DNA of 64,000 bases, taken from positions 3,450,001-3,514,000 of the forward strand of contig NZ_CP033875.1 in assembly GCF_002742645.2 (NCBI RefSeq), given 5' to 3'. Position numbers and translations under genes: made by a program. Shown piece by piece: positions 15,196 to 24,282 of the stretch (its first letter is position 1; every line of letters starts with the position of its first letter). The DNA is from Caulobacter sp. FWC26 (GTDB lineage Bacteria > Pseudomonadota > Alphaproteobacteria > Caulobacterales > Caulobacteraceae). Under the pieces are notes generated by a model, which had not been told where the DNA came from, did not search any database, and saw only the letters and a list, made by a program, of their open reading frames with translations.

Positions 15196-16869
15196 CTAGC
15201 GCACCACCCGCAGGGTCGGTTTGTCGCCCGTGGCCTGAATCAAGGGAACGGTGAAGTGGAAGCTGGACCCCTCGCCCGGCGTCGAGCGCACGCCGACCGT
15301 CCCGCCCATCAGCTCGACCAGCTCGCGGCAGATGGCCAGCCCAAGTCCCGCCCCGTCATGGACGCGGGTCATCGAGGTGTCGACCTGGGAAAAGGTCTTG
15401 AAGAGATCTGGCAGATGCTCGGGCGCGATGCCCAGGCCGGTGTCCTCGACCTCGAAGCGCAGACCGATCTTGCCCCCTCGGCGCACCCGCACCGTGACCG
15501 AGCCTTCGTCGGTGAACTTCACGCCATTGGCCACCAGATTGCCCAGCACCTGGCGCAGCCGCACCGGGTCGCCGGTCCAGCGGCCCCGCAGTTCGGGGTC
15601 GATGTCGGTGACCAGCGCCAGGCCCTTGGCGGCGGCGGCGCCCGAAAAGGCCGCGCAGGACGCCTCGACCAGACCGGCCAGGTCGAACACCTCGGCGCGC
15701 AGACGCACCCCGCCATGCTCCAGCCGGGCGATGTCCAGAATGTCGTTCAGCAGCGCCAGCAGCGCCCGGCCGGACTCCTCGAGGATCCGCAAGCGCTTGG
15801 CCTGGGGCTCGGACAGGGTGTCGGCCGCCATCACCTGGGCCATGCCCAAGACCCCGTTCAGCGGCGTGCGGACCTCGTGGCTCATATTGGCCAGAAAGCG
15901 GGTCTTGGCCGCGTCGGCCGCCTCGGCGGCTTCCTTGGCGGCGACCAGGGCCAGGCGGCTGGCCTCCATACTGGCCAGGGCCTCGGCCACGCGCTGCATC
16001 AATACCGCCCCGGCGATGGTCAGCACCAAGAAGCCGACGATGATCAACGGCGCGATGCTGCGGATCAGGGACAGGCCAGGGTTCTGAGGCGACCAGGCGA
16101 ACGCGCCGATAGGCTTGCCGTCCATGTCGGTCAGGACGACGCGGGGACCTCGCTCCGGCGCTCCCTTCAGCAGCGTCAGCCCCTTGAAGCCCATATCGGC
16201 GGCGAACTGACGGACGAACGCCTCGTCCATGCGGCGGGCGCTGACCACCACGGCCTGCGGTCCGCCATACAGCGCGGCCACCCGAGCGCTTTCGGGCGTG
16301 ATCGAGGCCAGGGCCACGAGATAGACCGCTCCGTCGACGCGCATCAGACCCATACGAGTCACCTCGCCGGCCGTGCTCAGTCGCCCCGCCCGCCGGGCCG
16401 CCCGCGCCTTGTCGCCGATCTCCGAGACGAACCGGGCCGTGGCGGCGGGAAACGCCCCCATGGTTTCGGGCGCGGCGCGTTGCCCCTCTCGTGCGGCGTA
16501 GACCACCTGACCCGCAAGAACAACGAAGGTCAGATCGTGGTCGAACTGCTGGTGGTAGTAAGCGCCAAAATTCGTATCGGCCCAGGCTTGGTCGACCCTC
16601 GGTCCGATCGCCTGATAGGCGGCGTCCCAGACGGTAGCCGAGGTCACCTCGCGCTCCATCCGGTCGAGCGTGCGCGTAAGGCCTCGCGTCGCCAGGGCGA
16701 TGTCGTCGGCGGTGTCGGTGCGGTCGACCTGGTGGGCGGCCTGCAACATCAGCGCCAAGGCGCCGAGAACCGAAACCAGGACCAGCACGGCGGCGGCGCC
16801 GACGATCCCGAAGATCAGTCGCGTCGGCCGCGCGTCGAGCCGCATCGCTGATAAGGTTTCCCGCCCCAT
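15196..16869 (-). CDS. CHASE4-type sensor histidine kinase
   Basis: A 557-residue membrane kinase. Transmembrane helix 1 is near residues 18-43, a periplasmic CHASE4-like domain follows (RMEREVTSATVWDAAYQAI, residues 50-265), and helix 2 is near 270-291. The phosphoacceptor His331 is in FLANMSHEVRTPLNG, and the ATP-binding domain has N box NLVANGVKF, G1 DTGLGIA and G2 GAGLGLAI. No receiver domain or response-regulator gene is adjacent, so it is an orphan. The ATG at 16869 has a GGTAAGGC ribosome site; an internal ATG at 16845 is possible. The signal is unknown. Confidence 0.9.
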   Translation of the reverse strand: MGRETLSAMRLDARPTRLIFGIVGAAAVLVLVSVLGALALMLQAAHQVDRTDTADDIALATRGLTRTLDRMEREVTSATVWDAAYQAIGPRVDQAWADTNFGAYYHQQFDHDLTFVVLAGQVVYAAREGQRAAPETMGAFPAATARFVSEIGDKARAARRAGRLSTAGEVTRMGLMRVDGAVYLVALASITPESARVAALYGGPQAVVVSARRMDEAFVRQFAADMGFKGLTLLKGAPERGPRVVLTDMDGKPIGAFAWSPQNPGLSLIRSIAPLIIVGFLVLTIAGAVLMQRVAEALASMEASRLALVAAKEAAEAADAAKTRFLANMSHEVRTPLNGVLGMAQVMAADTLSEPQAKRLRILEESGRALLALLNDILDIARLEHGGVRLRAEVFDLAGLVEASCAAFSGAAAAKGLALVTDIDPELRGRWTGDPVRLRQVLGNLVANGVKFTDEGSVTVRVRRGGKIGLRFEVEDTGLGIAPEHLPDLFKTFSQVDTSMTRVHDGAGLGLAICRELVELMGGTVGVRSTPGEGSSFHFTVPLIQATGDKPTLRVVR

Positions 16870-16993
16870 GCCTTACCCTGCGCGAGGACCGGATACCATG
16901 ATACGCGACCTGTGGTCGCAGACCCAAGGCGCCGCAAGGCGAGCGGCCGCCTTCAACCCCGCGACGCTACCCGTTTTGAGCACGACTGATGGG

Positions 16994-17500
16994 TCAATCC
17001 ACCGCCAGCATACCCTCCAGCTTCAGGCGGAAGACCAGGGTGCTGTCGGGCGGGATCTCGCCAAGATCGCGCGAGCCGTAGGCCAGCTCGGGCGGGATGA
17101 AGAGCATCCACTCGTCGCCGACCTTCATCTTCGGCAAGGCCTCCAGCCAGCCTTGGATCAGGCCGTCGGCAGGCATGATCGCCGCCTTGCCGCGCGCGAA
17201 GCTCGAGTCGAAGACCGTGCCGTTCAACAGCTTGCCCTCGTAGTTGACCTTGACGATGTCGCCCAGCTTCGGCGACGGGCCGTCCTTGGGGCCCGAGGCG
17301 ATGACCTTGTACTGCAGGCCCGACGGCAGGCTGACCACGCCCGGCGCCTTGGCGTTGTTGGCGAGGAAGGCCTTGCCGGCCGTCGCGGCGGCCGACGGAC
17401 CGGCGTTCAGCTGCGGCGGCGCCGACGGCGTGACCTGGGCATGGGCGGCGCCGGCGGCGGCGAGAACGGCCGTGACGGCGAGGGAAGCAAAGAGGCGCAT
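16994..17500 (-). CDS. FKBP-type peptidyl-prolyl cis-trans isomerase, exported
   Basis: A 168-residue protein starting at the ATG at 17500: MRLFASLAVTAVLAAAGAAHA is a Sec signal peptide. The FKBP domain (residues about 60-168) has VNYEGKLLNGTVFDSSFARG, PADGLIQGWLEALPKMKVGDEW and IPPELAYGSRDLGEIPPDSTLVF in pieces, which are FkpA/Mip landmarks. It would catalyse proline isomerisation and help fold envelope proteins in the periplasm. A longer in-frame start at 17662 would run through repeat C1 and is rejected. Confidence 0.92.
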   Translation of the reverse strand: MRLFASLAVTAVLAAAGAAHAQVTPSAPPQLNAGPSAAATAGKAFLANNAKAPGVVSLPSGLQYKVIASGPKDGPSPKLGDIVKVNYEGKLLNGTVFDSSFARGKAAIMPADGLIQGWLEALPKMKVGDEWMLFIPPELAYGSRDLGEIPPDSTLVFRLKLEGMLAVD

Positions 17501-17583
17501 GGGTCTTTCGAGGTTCGATTCCGGTGTCGGCACCGTAGCCATCCTTGACCCGAACTTCGCGGCGAAAATTTGCGCGCCCTGCT

Positions 17584-17713
17584 CCGACCTCCCCGGCGAA
17601 TGCCGGGGCCCAGATCGAACCCACGAGCACTCGACAAGCGGACAGGTCGCGTCTCGGATCAACTCAAACTGGTCAAAATGAATCTGGGCCCCGGCATTCG
17701 CCGGGGAGATCGG
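17584..17713. repeat. REPIN-like paired hairpin, family C (copy C1)
   Basis: Arms CCGACCTCCCCGGCGAATGC and the inverted copy ending GCCGGGGAGATCGG, each with the GGCGAATGCCGG hairpin and a CCCAGAT tail. It lies between the FKBP and response-regulator genes. Confidence 0.87.
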
Positions 17714-17737
17714 GGTTTTAGCGCGCGCTCCATCCCC

Positions 17738-18394
17738 CTAAACCAGCCCCCGTCGCTGCGCCTCCAAGGCCGCCTCGGCGCGGGAGCAGATGTTGAGCTT
17801 GCGGTAGATCGCCTTGACGTAGCCGGCGACGGTGAGCTCGGTGACGCCCATCACCTTGGCCGCCTCGCCCGAACGCAGGCCCCGGCCGATCAGGCGCAGC
17901 ACCTCGGTCTCGCGCGGGGTCAGGGCCGCTTCGGGCTCGACCGCGGCCAGCGGCGCGGGGCGGGCGCGGAAGTAGTCCAGCATCCGGCGGGCCACGGCCG
18001 GCGACAGCGGCGTTTCGCCTGCTTCCAGCCGGCGCAGGTAACGCACCAGCTCCTCGCGCCCCATGTCCTTCAGCAGATAGCCGCCCGCCCCCGCCGCGAT
18101 GGCGTCGAACAGGTGGGCGTCGTCGGCGTAGATGGTCACGACCACCGAGCGCGTGGCGCCGCCCGAGCGTTCGGCGAGATCCCGCAGGAAGTCGACGCCG
18201 CGACCATCCGGCAGGGCCAGGTCCACCAGAGCCAGGTCCGGGGGACCGCCGCCGTCCAGGAACGACCGCGCCTCGGCCAGATCGCCCGCGCCCCGCGCGA
18301 CGACCCCCGGAAAGGCTTCGGACAGCGCCGCCAGCAGATGCTCGCGGGTCTCGGCCTGGTCTTCGAGGACAAGCGCGGTTTCGGGGGAACTCAT
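17738..18394 (-). CDS. NarL/FixJ-type response regulator
   Basis: A 218-residue two-domain regulator. The receiver has the acidic pair Glu11/Asp12 (LVLEDQAE), phosphoacceptor Asp58 (LALVDLALPDG), Thr near 88 (VVVTIYADD) and Lys near 109 (LLKDMG). The LuxR-type helix-turn-helix is LTPRETEVLRLIGRGLRSGEA...VAGYVKAIYRKL in the last 65 residues. Its start overlaps the stop of the upstream kinase gene (ATGA), so the two form a cognate pair in one operon. Targets are unknown. Confidence 0.92.
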   Translation of the reverse strand: MSSPETALVLEDQAETREHLLAALSEAFPGVVARGAGDLAEARSFLDGGGPPDLALVDLALPDGRGVDFLRDLAERSGGATRSVVVTIYADDAHLFDAIAAGAGGYLLKDMGREELVRYLRRLEAGETPLSPAVARRMLDYFRARPAPLAAVEPEAALTPRETEVLRLIGRGLRSGEAAKVMGVTELTVAGYVKAIYRKLNICSRAEAALEAQRRGLV

Positions 18395-20550
18395 GCGGCG
18401 GCGCTCACCTCAAGGGGGGCGGAAAGACGGATGGTCAGACCTTGCTCGGCCGGCGGAATCTCGACCTCGCCGCCGATCTCGCCCAGGCGGCGTTCCAGAT
18501 TGGCCAGGCCGCTGCGGCGCCCGCCCGGCGCATCGGGCAGCCCGACGCCGTCGTCGGCGATCGTCACCGCCAGGCGCCCTTCAGCCTCGCGCACGTCCAC
18601 GCTGACGCGCGTCGCGCCGGCGTGGCGGATGGCGTTGGAGATCACCTCGCGCACGGCCGAGGTCAGGTTCTTGTAGACGCGATAGGGCGCGGTGCGATCG
18701 GGGTCGACCAGCTCCACCGGCGGCCAGTCCAGGGCGATCCCGGCGGCCTCAAGACGCTCGGCGGTTTCGTGGCGAAGATCGGCCAGCACCGCCTCCAGCG
18801 GCAGGTCGCGGCCCGACAGGCCCGAGACGATCGAGCGCAGATCGCCGATCGCCCCGCGCATGGCCTCTCGGGTCTGGGAAAGGTCATGGCGATGCAAGCC
18901 CGACAGCAGCCGCGCGCCGACGTCGTCGTGCAGATCGCGGGCGATGCGCAGGCGCTCCTCGATCACGCCCCGGGCATAGGCGTCCCGGCCCTGCTCGATC
19001 TGGGCGAGCAAGCTCACCAGCTGGTCGGCGAGCTGCGCCTGGGCCGTACCGAACAGGCCCCTGCCACGGAAGGGAAAGCGCAGGTCCAGCGCCGTCGATC
19101 CTGCGGCGGCGGGCAGGCCCAGGCCCACGCCCTCCTCCAGGATTTCGGCCCGGACGCGGCCGGCGGCGCTGGGCGCGACCTCAAGCGGCTCGTAGACCTT
19201 GGCCAGCAGGTCACGCCAGGCCTTGGCCCGCGCCTCGACGTCATGCACCAGGGCCACCTGAGCCACGGCGGCGAACATCTCGTGCTCCTTCATCGTCCGC
19301 CGGCCCAGGGTCAGCCGCCACAAAAGATCACGGAACGGCAGGTAAGCGAAGGCCACGACCAGCAGCGACACCCCCAGCGCCGCGCCCGGCGCCGCGCCGA
19401 GAGCGGTGATCAACAGCCCATCGACCGCCAGCAGCGCCGCGCCGGCGCTGATGTAGAACAGGATCCGGAACGCCCACTGGTCCAGCTCGAACAGCCGGTA
19501 GCGGCGCAGGCCCACGGCCATGCCGACGTAGATGACGACGAAAAAGCCCAGCGAAAAGCGACTGTCCAGGAAGGGCTCGCGCCCCAGGGCGATCGGCAGG
19601 GCGACATTGCCGATGAACGCCCCCGCGCCCAGGATCACCGACAGCCCGAGCCAGCGGGCGGCGGCCATGGCGGCGGGGTTCTTGCGGCTGGCGAAGGCCT
19701 GGACGCCGATGGCGACGATGATCAGGGCCATCTCGAGGGTGGTCACAGACTGGCCTGTGCTCTCCAGCGGCGGGTTACCGGGCAAGAGCGGCGTCAGCGC
19801 CCAGACCAGCACGCAGAGCGGGACCAGCCAGGCCACGGGCAGCCGCGTGACCCGGGTCGGATAGACAAGGAAGAAGGCGATCATGGCCCCGCCATAGGCC
19901 ACTGCGCCCACCATGTTCAGCAGGTGCGCGCCAGACGCCATCGCCCCGTCGGCGACCAGTTCGACGCTAGCGTTGACCGCCCAGCCGAAAGTGAAGGCCA
20001 GCATCGACAGGCCGGTCAGGGCGAAGAGCTGGGTGGCCAGGTCTCGCGGCCGCAGGGCCCATACCCAGCCGACGATCAGGGTGGCGATCAGGCCAAAGGC
20101 CAGGTTGGCCCAGAACTCCGCGCCCAGCCGGTTCAGCGGCCGCACGCGCTCGTCGAGGGTCGCCACGCGCTGGGCGCCATCTGCGCTCGCCAGACGCAGG
20201 ACGGGGGGGCGCGCCGACAAGGCCTCGGCCAAGGCGGCCTGCCGACGGCTCATGTCGCGATGCGCGCGCTCAGTGGCGGCCTGCTCGAAGGCGCCGGTGT
20301 CCTGGGCTCTTAGAAGCGGCGCGGTCAGGTCCGCGCCGATCCCCGCCAGCCGGTCACCGACCTTGGCGCCGGCCCGCGCCAAGGGACCATCCGGAACCAG
20401 CTTGGCGATGACCACCGCCCCGTCGGCCCGCGCCTGAAAGCGCGCCCCCAGCCAAGGCGGGCTGATCGCCATCCACACGCCGGCAAGGGCCGTCGCCACG
20501 CACAGCAGCACGACGCCGAGCAACAGGGTGGTGGGGGATGAGACGCGCAT
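18391..20550 (-). CDS. Seven-helix membrane sensor histidine kinase with PDZ-like input
   Basis: About 719 residues from the ATG at 20550 (an upstream ATG at 20595 is the alternative). After the first membrane helix comes a PDZ-like extracytoplasmic region (VIAKLVPDGPLARAGAKVGDRLAGIG), then a block of about seven or more hydrophobic helices, a GAF-like linker and a HisKA_3 dimerisation domain with the His in ERLRIARDLHDDVGARLLSG. The ATPase domain has N box VREVISNAIRHAG and G1 IADDGVGLP. It pairs with the NarL-type regulator by ATGA overlap. The domain plan resembles quorum or stress sensors, but the ligand is unknown. Confidence 0.86.
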   Translation of the reverse strand: MRVSSPTTLLLGVVLLCVATALAGVWMAISPPWLGARFQARADGAVVIAKLVPDGPLARAGAKVGDRLAGIGADLTAPLLRAQDTGAFEQAATERAHRDMSRRQAALAEALSARPPVLRLASADGAQRVATLDERVRPLNRLGAEFWANLAFGLIATLIVGWVWALRPRDLATQLFALTGLSMLAFTFGWAVNASVELVADGAMASGAHLLNMVGAVAYGGAMIAFFLVYPTRVTRLPVAWLVPLCVLVWALTPLLPGNPPLESTGQSVTTLEMALIIVAIGVQAFASRKNPAAMAAARWLGLSVILGAGAFIGNVALPIALGREPFLDSRFSLGFFVVIYVGMAVGLRRYRLFELDQWAFRILFYISAGAALLAVDGLLITALGAAPGAALGVSLLVVAFAYLPFRDLLWRLTLGRRTMKEHEMFAAVAQVALVHDVEARAKAWRDLLAKVYEPLEVAPSAAGRVRAEILEEGVGLGLPAAAGSTALDLRFPFRGRGLFGTAQAQLADQLVSLLAQIEQGRDAYARGVIEERLRIARDLHDDVGARLLSGLHRHDLSQTREAMRGAIGDLRSIVSGLSGRDLPLEAVLADLRHETAERLEAAGIALDWPPVELVDPDRTAPYRVYKNLTSAVREVISNAIRHAGATRVSVDVREAEGRLAVTIADDGVGLPDAPGGRRSGLANLERRLGEIGGEVEIPPAEQGLTIRLSAPLEVSAAA

Positions 20551-20796
20551 ACGATCCAAAGCTTGGGGCAGGACAAGCTTTCCGGCAACTCTCATGGAAC
20601 ACCGTTACCCGCGCACCCCCCAGAACTGGGGGTTGCGTGGGGTGCGGAAAGGGCGTTCGGCCATCCCCCCCTTCTCCCCTGGCTGAAAAAGATCGATGTC
20701 CGATCATACGCGCCGACGATACCGGTAACATTTTTTGCCGCTCAGACCTCTTTGACAATTGATCTTACGGGTGGCGCAACGTCATCTGATCTCGCC
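20551..20796. promoter_or_regulatory. Divergent intergenic region upstream of beta-galactosidase
   Basis: 246 bases without a gene. It contains GATACCGGTAACAT (20718-20731), a 14-mer shared with two mismatches with the TonB receptor promoter region, and a TTGACA hexamer at 20752-20757 for which no convincing -10 was found. Confidence 0.45.
20718..20731 (+). promoter_or_regulatory. Candidate regulator site GATACCGGTAACAT
   Basis: A near-palindromic core (TACCGGTA) lying 66 bases before the beta-galactosidase ATG. The minus-strand sequence at 28880-28867, upstream of the xylan TonB receptor, reads GATCGCGGTAACAT (12 of 14 identical). This suggests a shared LacI-type or other regulator. Confidence 0.4.
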
Positions 20797-22386
20797 ATGC
20801 GTTGTCTCACCACCACCCTCGCCGCCCTGCTCCTGGGCCTCTCCGCCGCGTCCGCTCACGCCGAGCCCGCGCCTCGGATCGCCAAGATCGACGGCCTCCA
20901 TCGCCTGCTGGTCAATGACAAGCCGTACCTGATCCTGGGCGGCGAGCTGGGCAATTCCTCGAGCTCGGACCTGAAGGACCTGTCGGGCCACTGGGCGGTG
21001 ATGAAGGCCGCCAACCTCAACACCGTGTTGGCCCCGGTCGCCTGGGAGCAGGTCGAGCCGGTCGAGGGCAAGTTCGACTTCACGGTGCTGGACGGCATGA
21101 TCCAGCAGGCCCGCGCCCACGACATGCGGCTGGTTCTGCTGTGGTTCGGGGCCTGGAAGAACAGCATGTCGACCTACACGCCGGCCTGGGTGAAGCGCGA
21201 CCCGGCCCGGTTTCCCCACGCTCGCACGGCCGAGGGCAAGGCGGTTGAGATCCTCAGCGCCTCCTACCCGGCCACACGGGACGCCGACGCCAAGGCCTTC
21301 GCCGCCATGATGGCCCATCTGAAGGCCGTCGACGGCGACAAACGTACGGTTCTGATGATCCAGGTCGAGAACGAGATTGGCATGCTGCCGCAGGCGCGCG
21401 ACCGCACCGAGGCCGCCAACGCCGACTTCAACAAGCCCGTGCCGGCCGCCGCCCTCAAGGCGCTGGGCGGCCAGATCAAGGGCAAGATGTCCGGGACCTG
21501 GGAAGAGGTGTTCGGCGCATCTCTGGCCACGGACGAGCTGTGGCAGGCCTGGACCTTCGGCCGCTATGTCGAGGCTGTGACGGCGGCGGGGAAGAAGGCC
21601 TACGACCTGCCCATGTACGTCAACGCAGCCCTGCCCCGACCGGGCGCGGTTCCGGGCGGCTATCCCAGCGCCGGCCCCCTGCCCCACCTGATCGACCTGT
21701 GGCGCGCGGCCGCGCCGTCCTTGGACATGCTGTCGCCCGACATCTACTATCCGGACTTCACCAAGTGGATGCCGCCGTACGATCGGCCCGACCAGCCGCT
21801 GTTCATCCCCGAGGCCGACCAGGCCGGCAAGACGCCCGCCCCGGGCAACGCCTTCTGGGCCATCGGCGAGCACGACGCGATCGGCTTCTCGCCCTTCTCG
21901 ATCGAGAACCTGCCGCCCGAGGGCGTGAAGACCCTGGGCGCGGCCTATCGCCTGCTGGACCAGCTGACGCCCCTGATCACCACCCACGACGGCGGCAGGA
22001 CCATGCGCGGCTTCCGTGCGCCGGTGGCCTATGACGGGACGATGGACCTGACGCCCCGCAAAGCCAGCTTCGGTCCCTGGGACGTCACGGTGACCGTGGT
22101 CGATCCCTGGACGCCCAAGGACGCCCAAGACCACGCCGCCCACGGCGGTCTGGTCATCCAGACGGGTCCGGACGCGTTCATCGTCGCCGGCCGGGGCATC
22201 ACCCTGACCTTCGCCACGAAGGACGGGTCGGTGGGCCTGGAGACGGTGCGCGAGCTGCGCTTCGAGAACGGCCAGTGGGTCGACGGCCGCTGGCTGAACG
22301 GCGACCAGACCCACCAGGGCCGCCACATCCGCCTGCCGCCGACCGAGTTCGGGGTGCAGCGGGTGAAGCTGTATCGGTATCGGTGA
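20797..22386 (+). CDS. GH35-like beta-galactosidase (DUF5597 type), exported
   Basis: A 529-residue secreted glycosidase. Residues 1-22 form a signal peptide (MRCLTTTLAALLLGLSAASA). The TIM barrel carries the acid/base candidate Glu193 in IQVENEIGML and the nucleophile candidate Glu339 in LFIPEADQ, and the C-terminal DUF5597 domain follows (PLITTHDGGRTMRGFRAP). It should release terminal galactose, or possibly arabinose, from plant oligosaccharides in the periplasm or outside. It converges with the GH43-GH10-TonB operon across a hairpin at 22414. The exact sugar specificity is not certain. The ATG at 20797 is chosen because it begins the signal peptide. Confidence 0.86.
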   Translation: MRCLTTTLAALLLGLSAASAHAEPAPRIAKIDGLHRLLVNDKPYLILGGELGNSSSSDLKDLSGHWAVMKAANLNTVLAPVAWEQVEPVEGKFDFTVLDGMIQQARAHDMRLVLLWFGAWKNSMSTYTPAWVKRDPARFPHARTAEGKAVEILSASYPATRDADAKAFAAMMAHLKAVDGDKRTVLMIQVENEIGMLPQARDRTEAANADFNKPVPAAALKALGGQIKGKMSGTWEEVFGASLATDELWQAWTFGRYVEAVTAAGKKAYDLPMYVNAALPRPGAVPGGYPSAGPLPHLIDLWRAAAPSLDMLSPDIYYPDFTKWMPPYDRPDQPLFIPEADQAGKTPAPGNAFWAIGEHDAIGFSPFSIENLPPEGVKTLGAAYRLLDQLTPLITTHDGGRTMRGFRAPVAYDGTMDLTPRKASFGPWDVTVTVVDPWTPKDAQDHAAHGGLVIQTGPDAFIVAGRGITLTFATKDGSVGLETVRELRFENGQWVDGRWLNGDQTHQGRHIRLPPTEFGVQRVKLYRYR

Positions 22387-22413
22387 GGGCGAGGGCGTTT
22401 CGCTGGTAAACCC

Positions 22414-22442
22414 GGTTCCCTCTCCCAAAGGGAGAGGGAACC
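22414..22442. terminator. Bidirectional hairpin between convergent glycosidase genes
   Basis: A perfect 13-base stem GGTTCCCTCTCCC / GGGAGAGGGAACC with an AAA loop. There is no long T tract. It probably terminates or protects both convergent transcripts. It also resembles half of a family B element. Confidence 0.7.
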
Positions 22443-22454
22443 TATAGGAAAGTC

Positions 22455-24140
22455 CTACTGCTCCGCCCCATGGGCGTAGACGCCCAGCATGGTCCCCACG
22501 AACCCGCCGGCGACCTTGGTGCTGAGCGTCGTGGCGTCAGCGCCCGCCTTCAGCGTCTTCCACTGGCCCGGCGCGGCGGCGTAGACGAAGTCCATGGCCC
22601 CGCCTCTTACGGCGATCTTGAGGTCGAGACCCTGCCCCGGCTTCAGCACCACAGGCGCCTGCGCCACTACCACGCCGTCGACCGGATCGCCCTTGCCCGT
22701 GCGCTTCTCGACTCGGACCACGATCTGGCCGCCAGCGCGCGCCAGGCCCACGAACCAGTAGAAGTCGTCGCTCTGCACCGCCACCAGGCCCGCCTTGTCA
22801 CCGTCGACCCTGGGGTCGAAGCGGACGGTGGTGCTGACGCTGGCGTTCATGTGCTGCTGGCGGCGGGCCCAGATCGAGGGTTGCTCGTGGCCGCCCAGCC
22901 TGTCCTTGCGGGCCTCCAGGCTCAGCGCCCCGTCCTTGACGCTCCACCAGCGCGAAGTCGGGATGCGCATGGTCATCCAGTTCTTCGGCAGTTCGGGACC
23001 CGTGAAGGTTTCAGCCGCCTTGAACGGGCCTGAGGTCGGCGCCGTCTTCAGCGCCGGCAGCTTGGGCGCGTCGGCGACATAGGGGATGGTCTTGCCGTTC
23101 TCCAGGATCACCGGCCAGCCATCCTTCCACGCGACCGGCAGCAGGAAGGTCTCGCGCCCAGTGTTGTAGCGATCATCGCCGTAGGGGCGGACCGCCAGGA
23201 AGGTCGCCCACCACTGGCCGTCGGGCGTGTCGACGATGTCGGCGTGGCCCGCCGAGGTGATCGGCAGCGGGCGGTCGCGCGGCAGGTCGCGCTGGGTCAG
23301 GATCGGATTATCCGTATACGGAATATAAGGACCGGTGACCGACTTCGAGCGCAGCACCACTTGGCTGTGGCCCTCTGCCGTGCCGCCCTCGGCGGCGGTC
23401 AGATAGTACCATCCATCCTTCTTCAGGATATGCGGCCCCTCGGGCCAGATCGGCTTGGCGGCGGGGTTGACGCCCTTGTCCAGCAGCACCTTGGCCGGGC
23501 CGATGGTCTTCTGGGTCTTCGGATCATACTCGCGGATCCAGATGGCGCGGTGGCCGGGATATTCGGCGGGACCTGGTGGCTCGTCATTATTGAGGATCCA
23601 GGCGCGGCCGTCGTCGTCGAAGAAGATCGACGAGTCGATGCCGCCGACGTCGGGCAGCCAGACCGGGTCCGACCACGGCCCCTTCGGGTCCTTGGCGGTG
23701 ATCAGGTAGTTGCCGCCGCAGTCGACGCAGGTGTTGAGGATATAGAAGGTTCCCTGGTGCTCCTGGATCGCCGGGGCGAACACCGCGCGCGACAGGCCCA
23801 GGCGCTTGAAGTCCAGCATGCCGGGCCGGTCGATGGCGTTGCCGATCTGCTCCCAGTGGACGAGGTCGGTGGAGTGGAAGATCGGCAGGCCCGGGAACCA
23901 GGCGAAGGTCGAGTTGACCAGATAGAAGTCCTTGCCCGCCCGCGTCACGCTGGGATCGGGATAGAAACCCTGAACGATCGGGTTGCGGTATTGGCCCGGC
24001 CCGGCCTTGACCACGTCGGACGGGTCGGAGCCCTCGTAGACGAAGTTGCTGAACCGGGCGGTCTGGGGCGCGGCCTGGGCTGTGTGCGGCGCCAGCGCGG
24101 GGGTGGCCAACAGAGCCAATATCATTGCCGTTCGGATCAT
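22455..24140 (-). CDS. Glycoside hydrolase family 43 beta-xylosidase/arabinofuranosidase
   Basis: A 561-residue exported enzyme. The signal peptide is residues 1-23. The five-bladed propeller has the general base Asp62 (GFYPDPSVTR), the pKa-tuning Asp in GGIDSSIFFDDDG and the acid Glu in WPEGPHILKKDGWYYL, followed by a C-terminal beta-sandwich that often occurs in GH43 xylosidases. It would trim xylo-oligosaccharides or arabinoxylan side chains. It follows the GH10 gene on the same strand, with repeat C2 between them. Beta-xylosidase and arabinofuranosidase cannot be separated by eye. Confidence 0.88.
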   Translation of the reverse strand: MIRTAMILALLATPALAPHTAQAAPQTARFSNFVYEGSDPSDVVKAGPGQYRNPIVQGFYPDPSVTRAGKDFYLVNSTFAWFPGLPIFHSTDLVHWEQIGNAIDRPGMLDFKRLGLSRAVFAPAIQEHQGTFYILNTCVDCGGNYLITAKDPKGPWSDPVWLPDVGGIDSSIFFDDDGRAWILNNDEPPGPAEYPGHRAIWIREYDPKTQKTIGPAKVLLDKGVNPAAKPIWPEGPHILKKDGWYYLTAAEGGTAEGHSQVVLRSKSVTGPYIPYTDNPILTQRDLPRDRPLPITSAGHADIVDTPDGQWWATFLAVRPYGDDRYNTGRETFLLPVAWKDGWPVILENGKTIPYVADAPKLPALKTAPTSGPFKAAETFTGPELPKNWMTMRIPTSRWWSVKDGALSLEARKDRLGGHEQPSIWARRQQHMNASVSTTVRFDPRVDGDKAGLVAVQSDDFYWFVGLARAGGQIVVRVEKRTGKGDPVDGVVVAQAPVVLKPGQGLDLKIAVRGGAMDFVYAAAPGQWKTLKAGADATTLSTKVAGGFVGTMLGVYAHGAEQ

Positions 24141-24155
24141 CCGCCTTACTCCTCC

Positions 24156-24262
24156 CGACCTTCCCGGCGAATGCCGGGACCCAGATGCATCCCGGGTGTA
24201 GGCCGTCCTTGAACTGCATGAGCTTTACGATCTGGGCCCCGGCATTCGCCGGGGAGATCGGG
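24156..24262. repeat. REPIN-like paired hairpin, family C (copy C2)
   Basis: Arms CGACCTTCCCGGCGAATGCC and the inverted GGCATTCGCCGGGGAGATCG. It lies between the GH10 and GH43 genes of the same transcript, so it may reduce read-through or set relative expression. Confidence 0.86.
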
Positions 24263-24282
24263 TTTTTGATGGTGTAAAAGCC

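Noticed and set aside
17501..17662. Extended N-terminus of the FKBP gene
   Set aside because: The extension reads through repeat C1; the ATG at 17500 gives a proper signal peptide.
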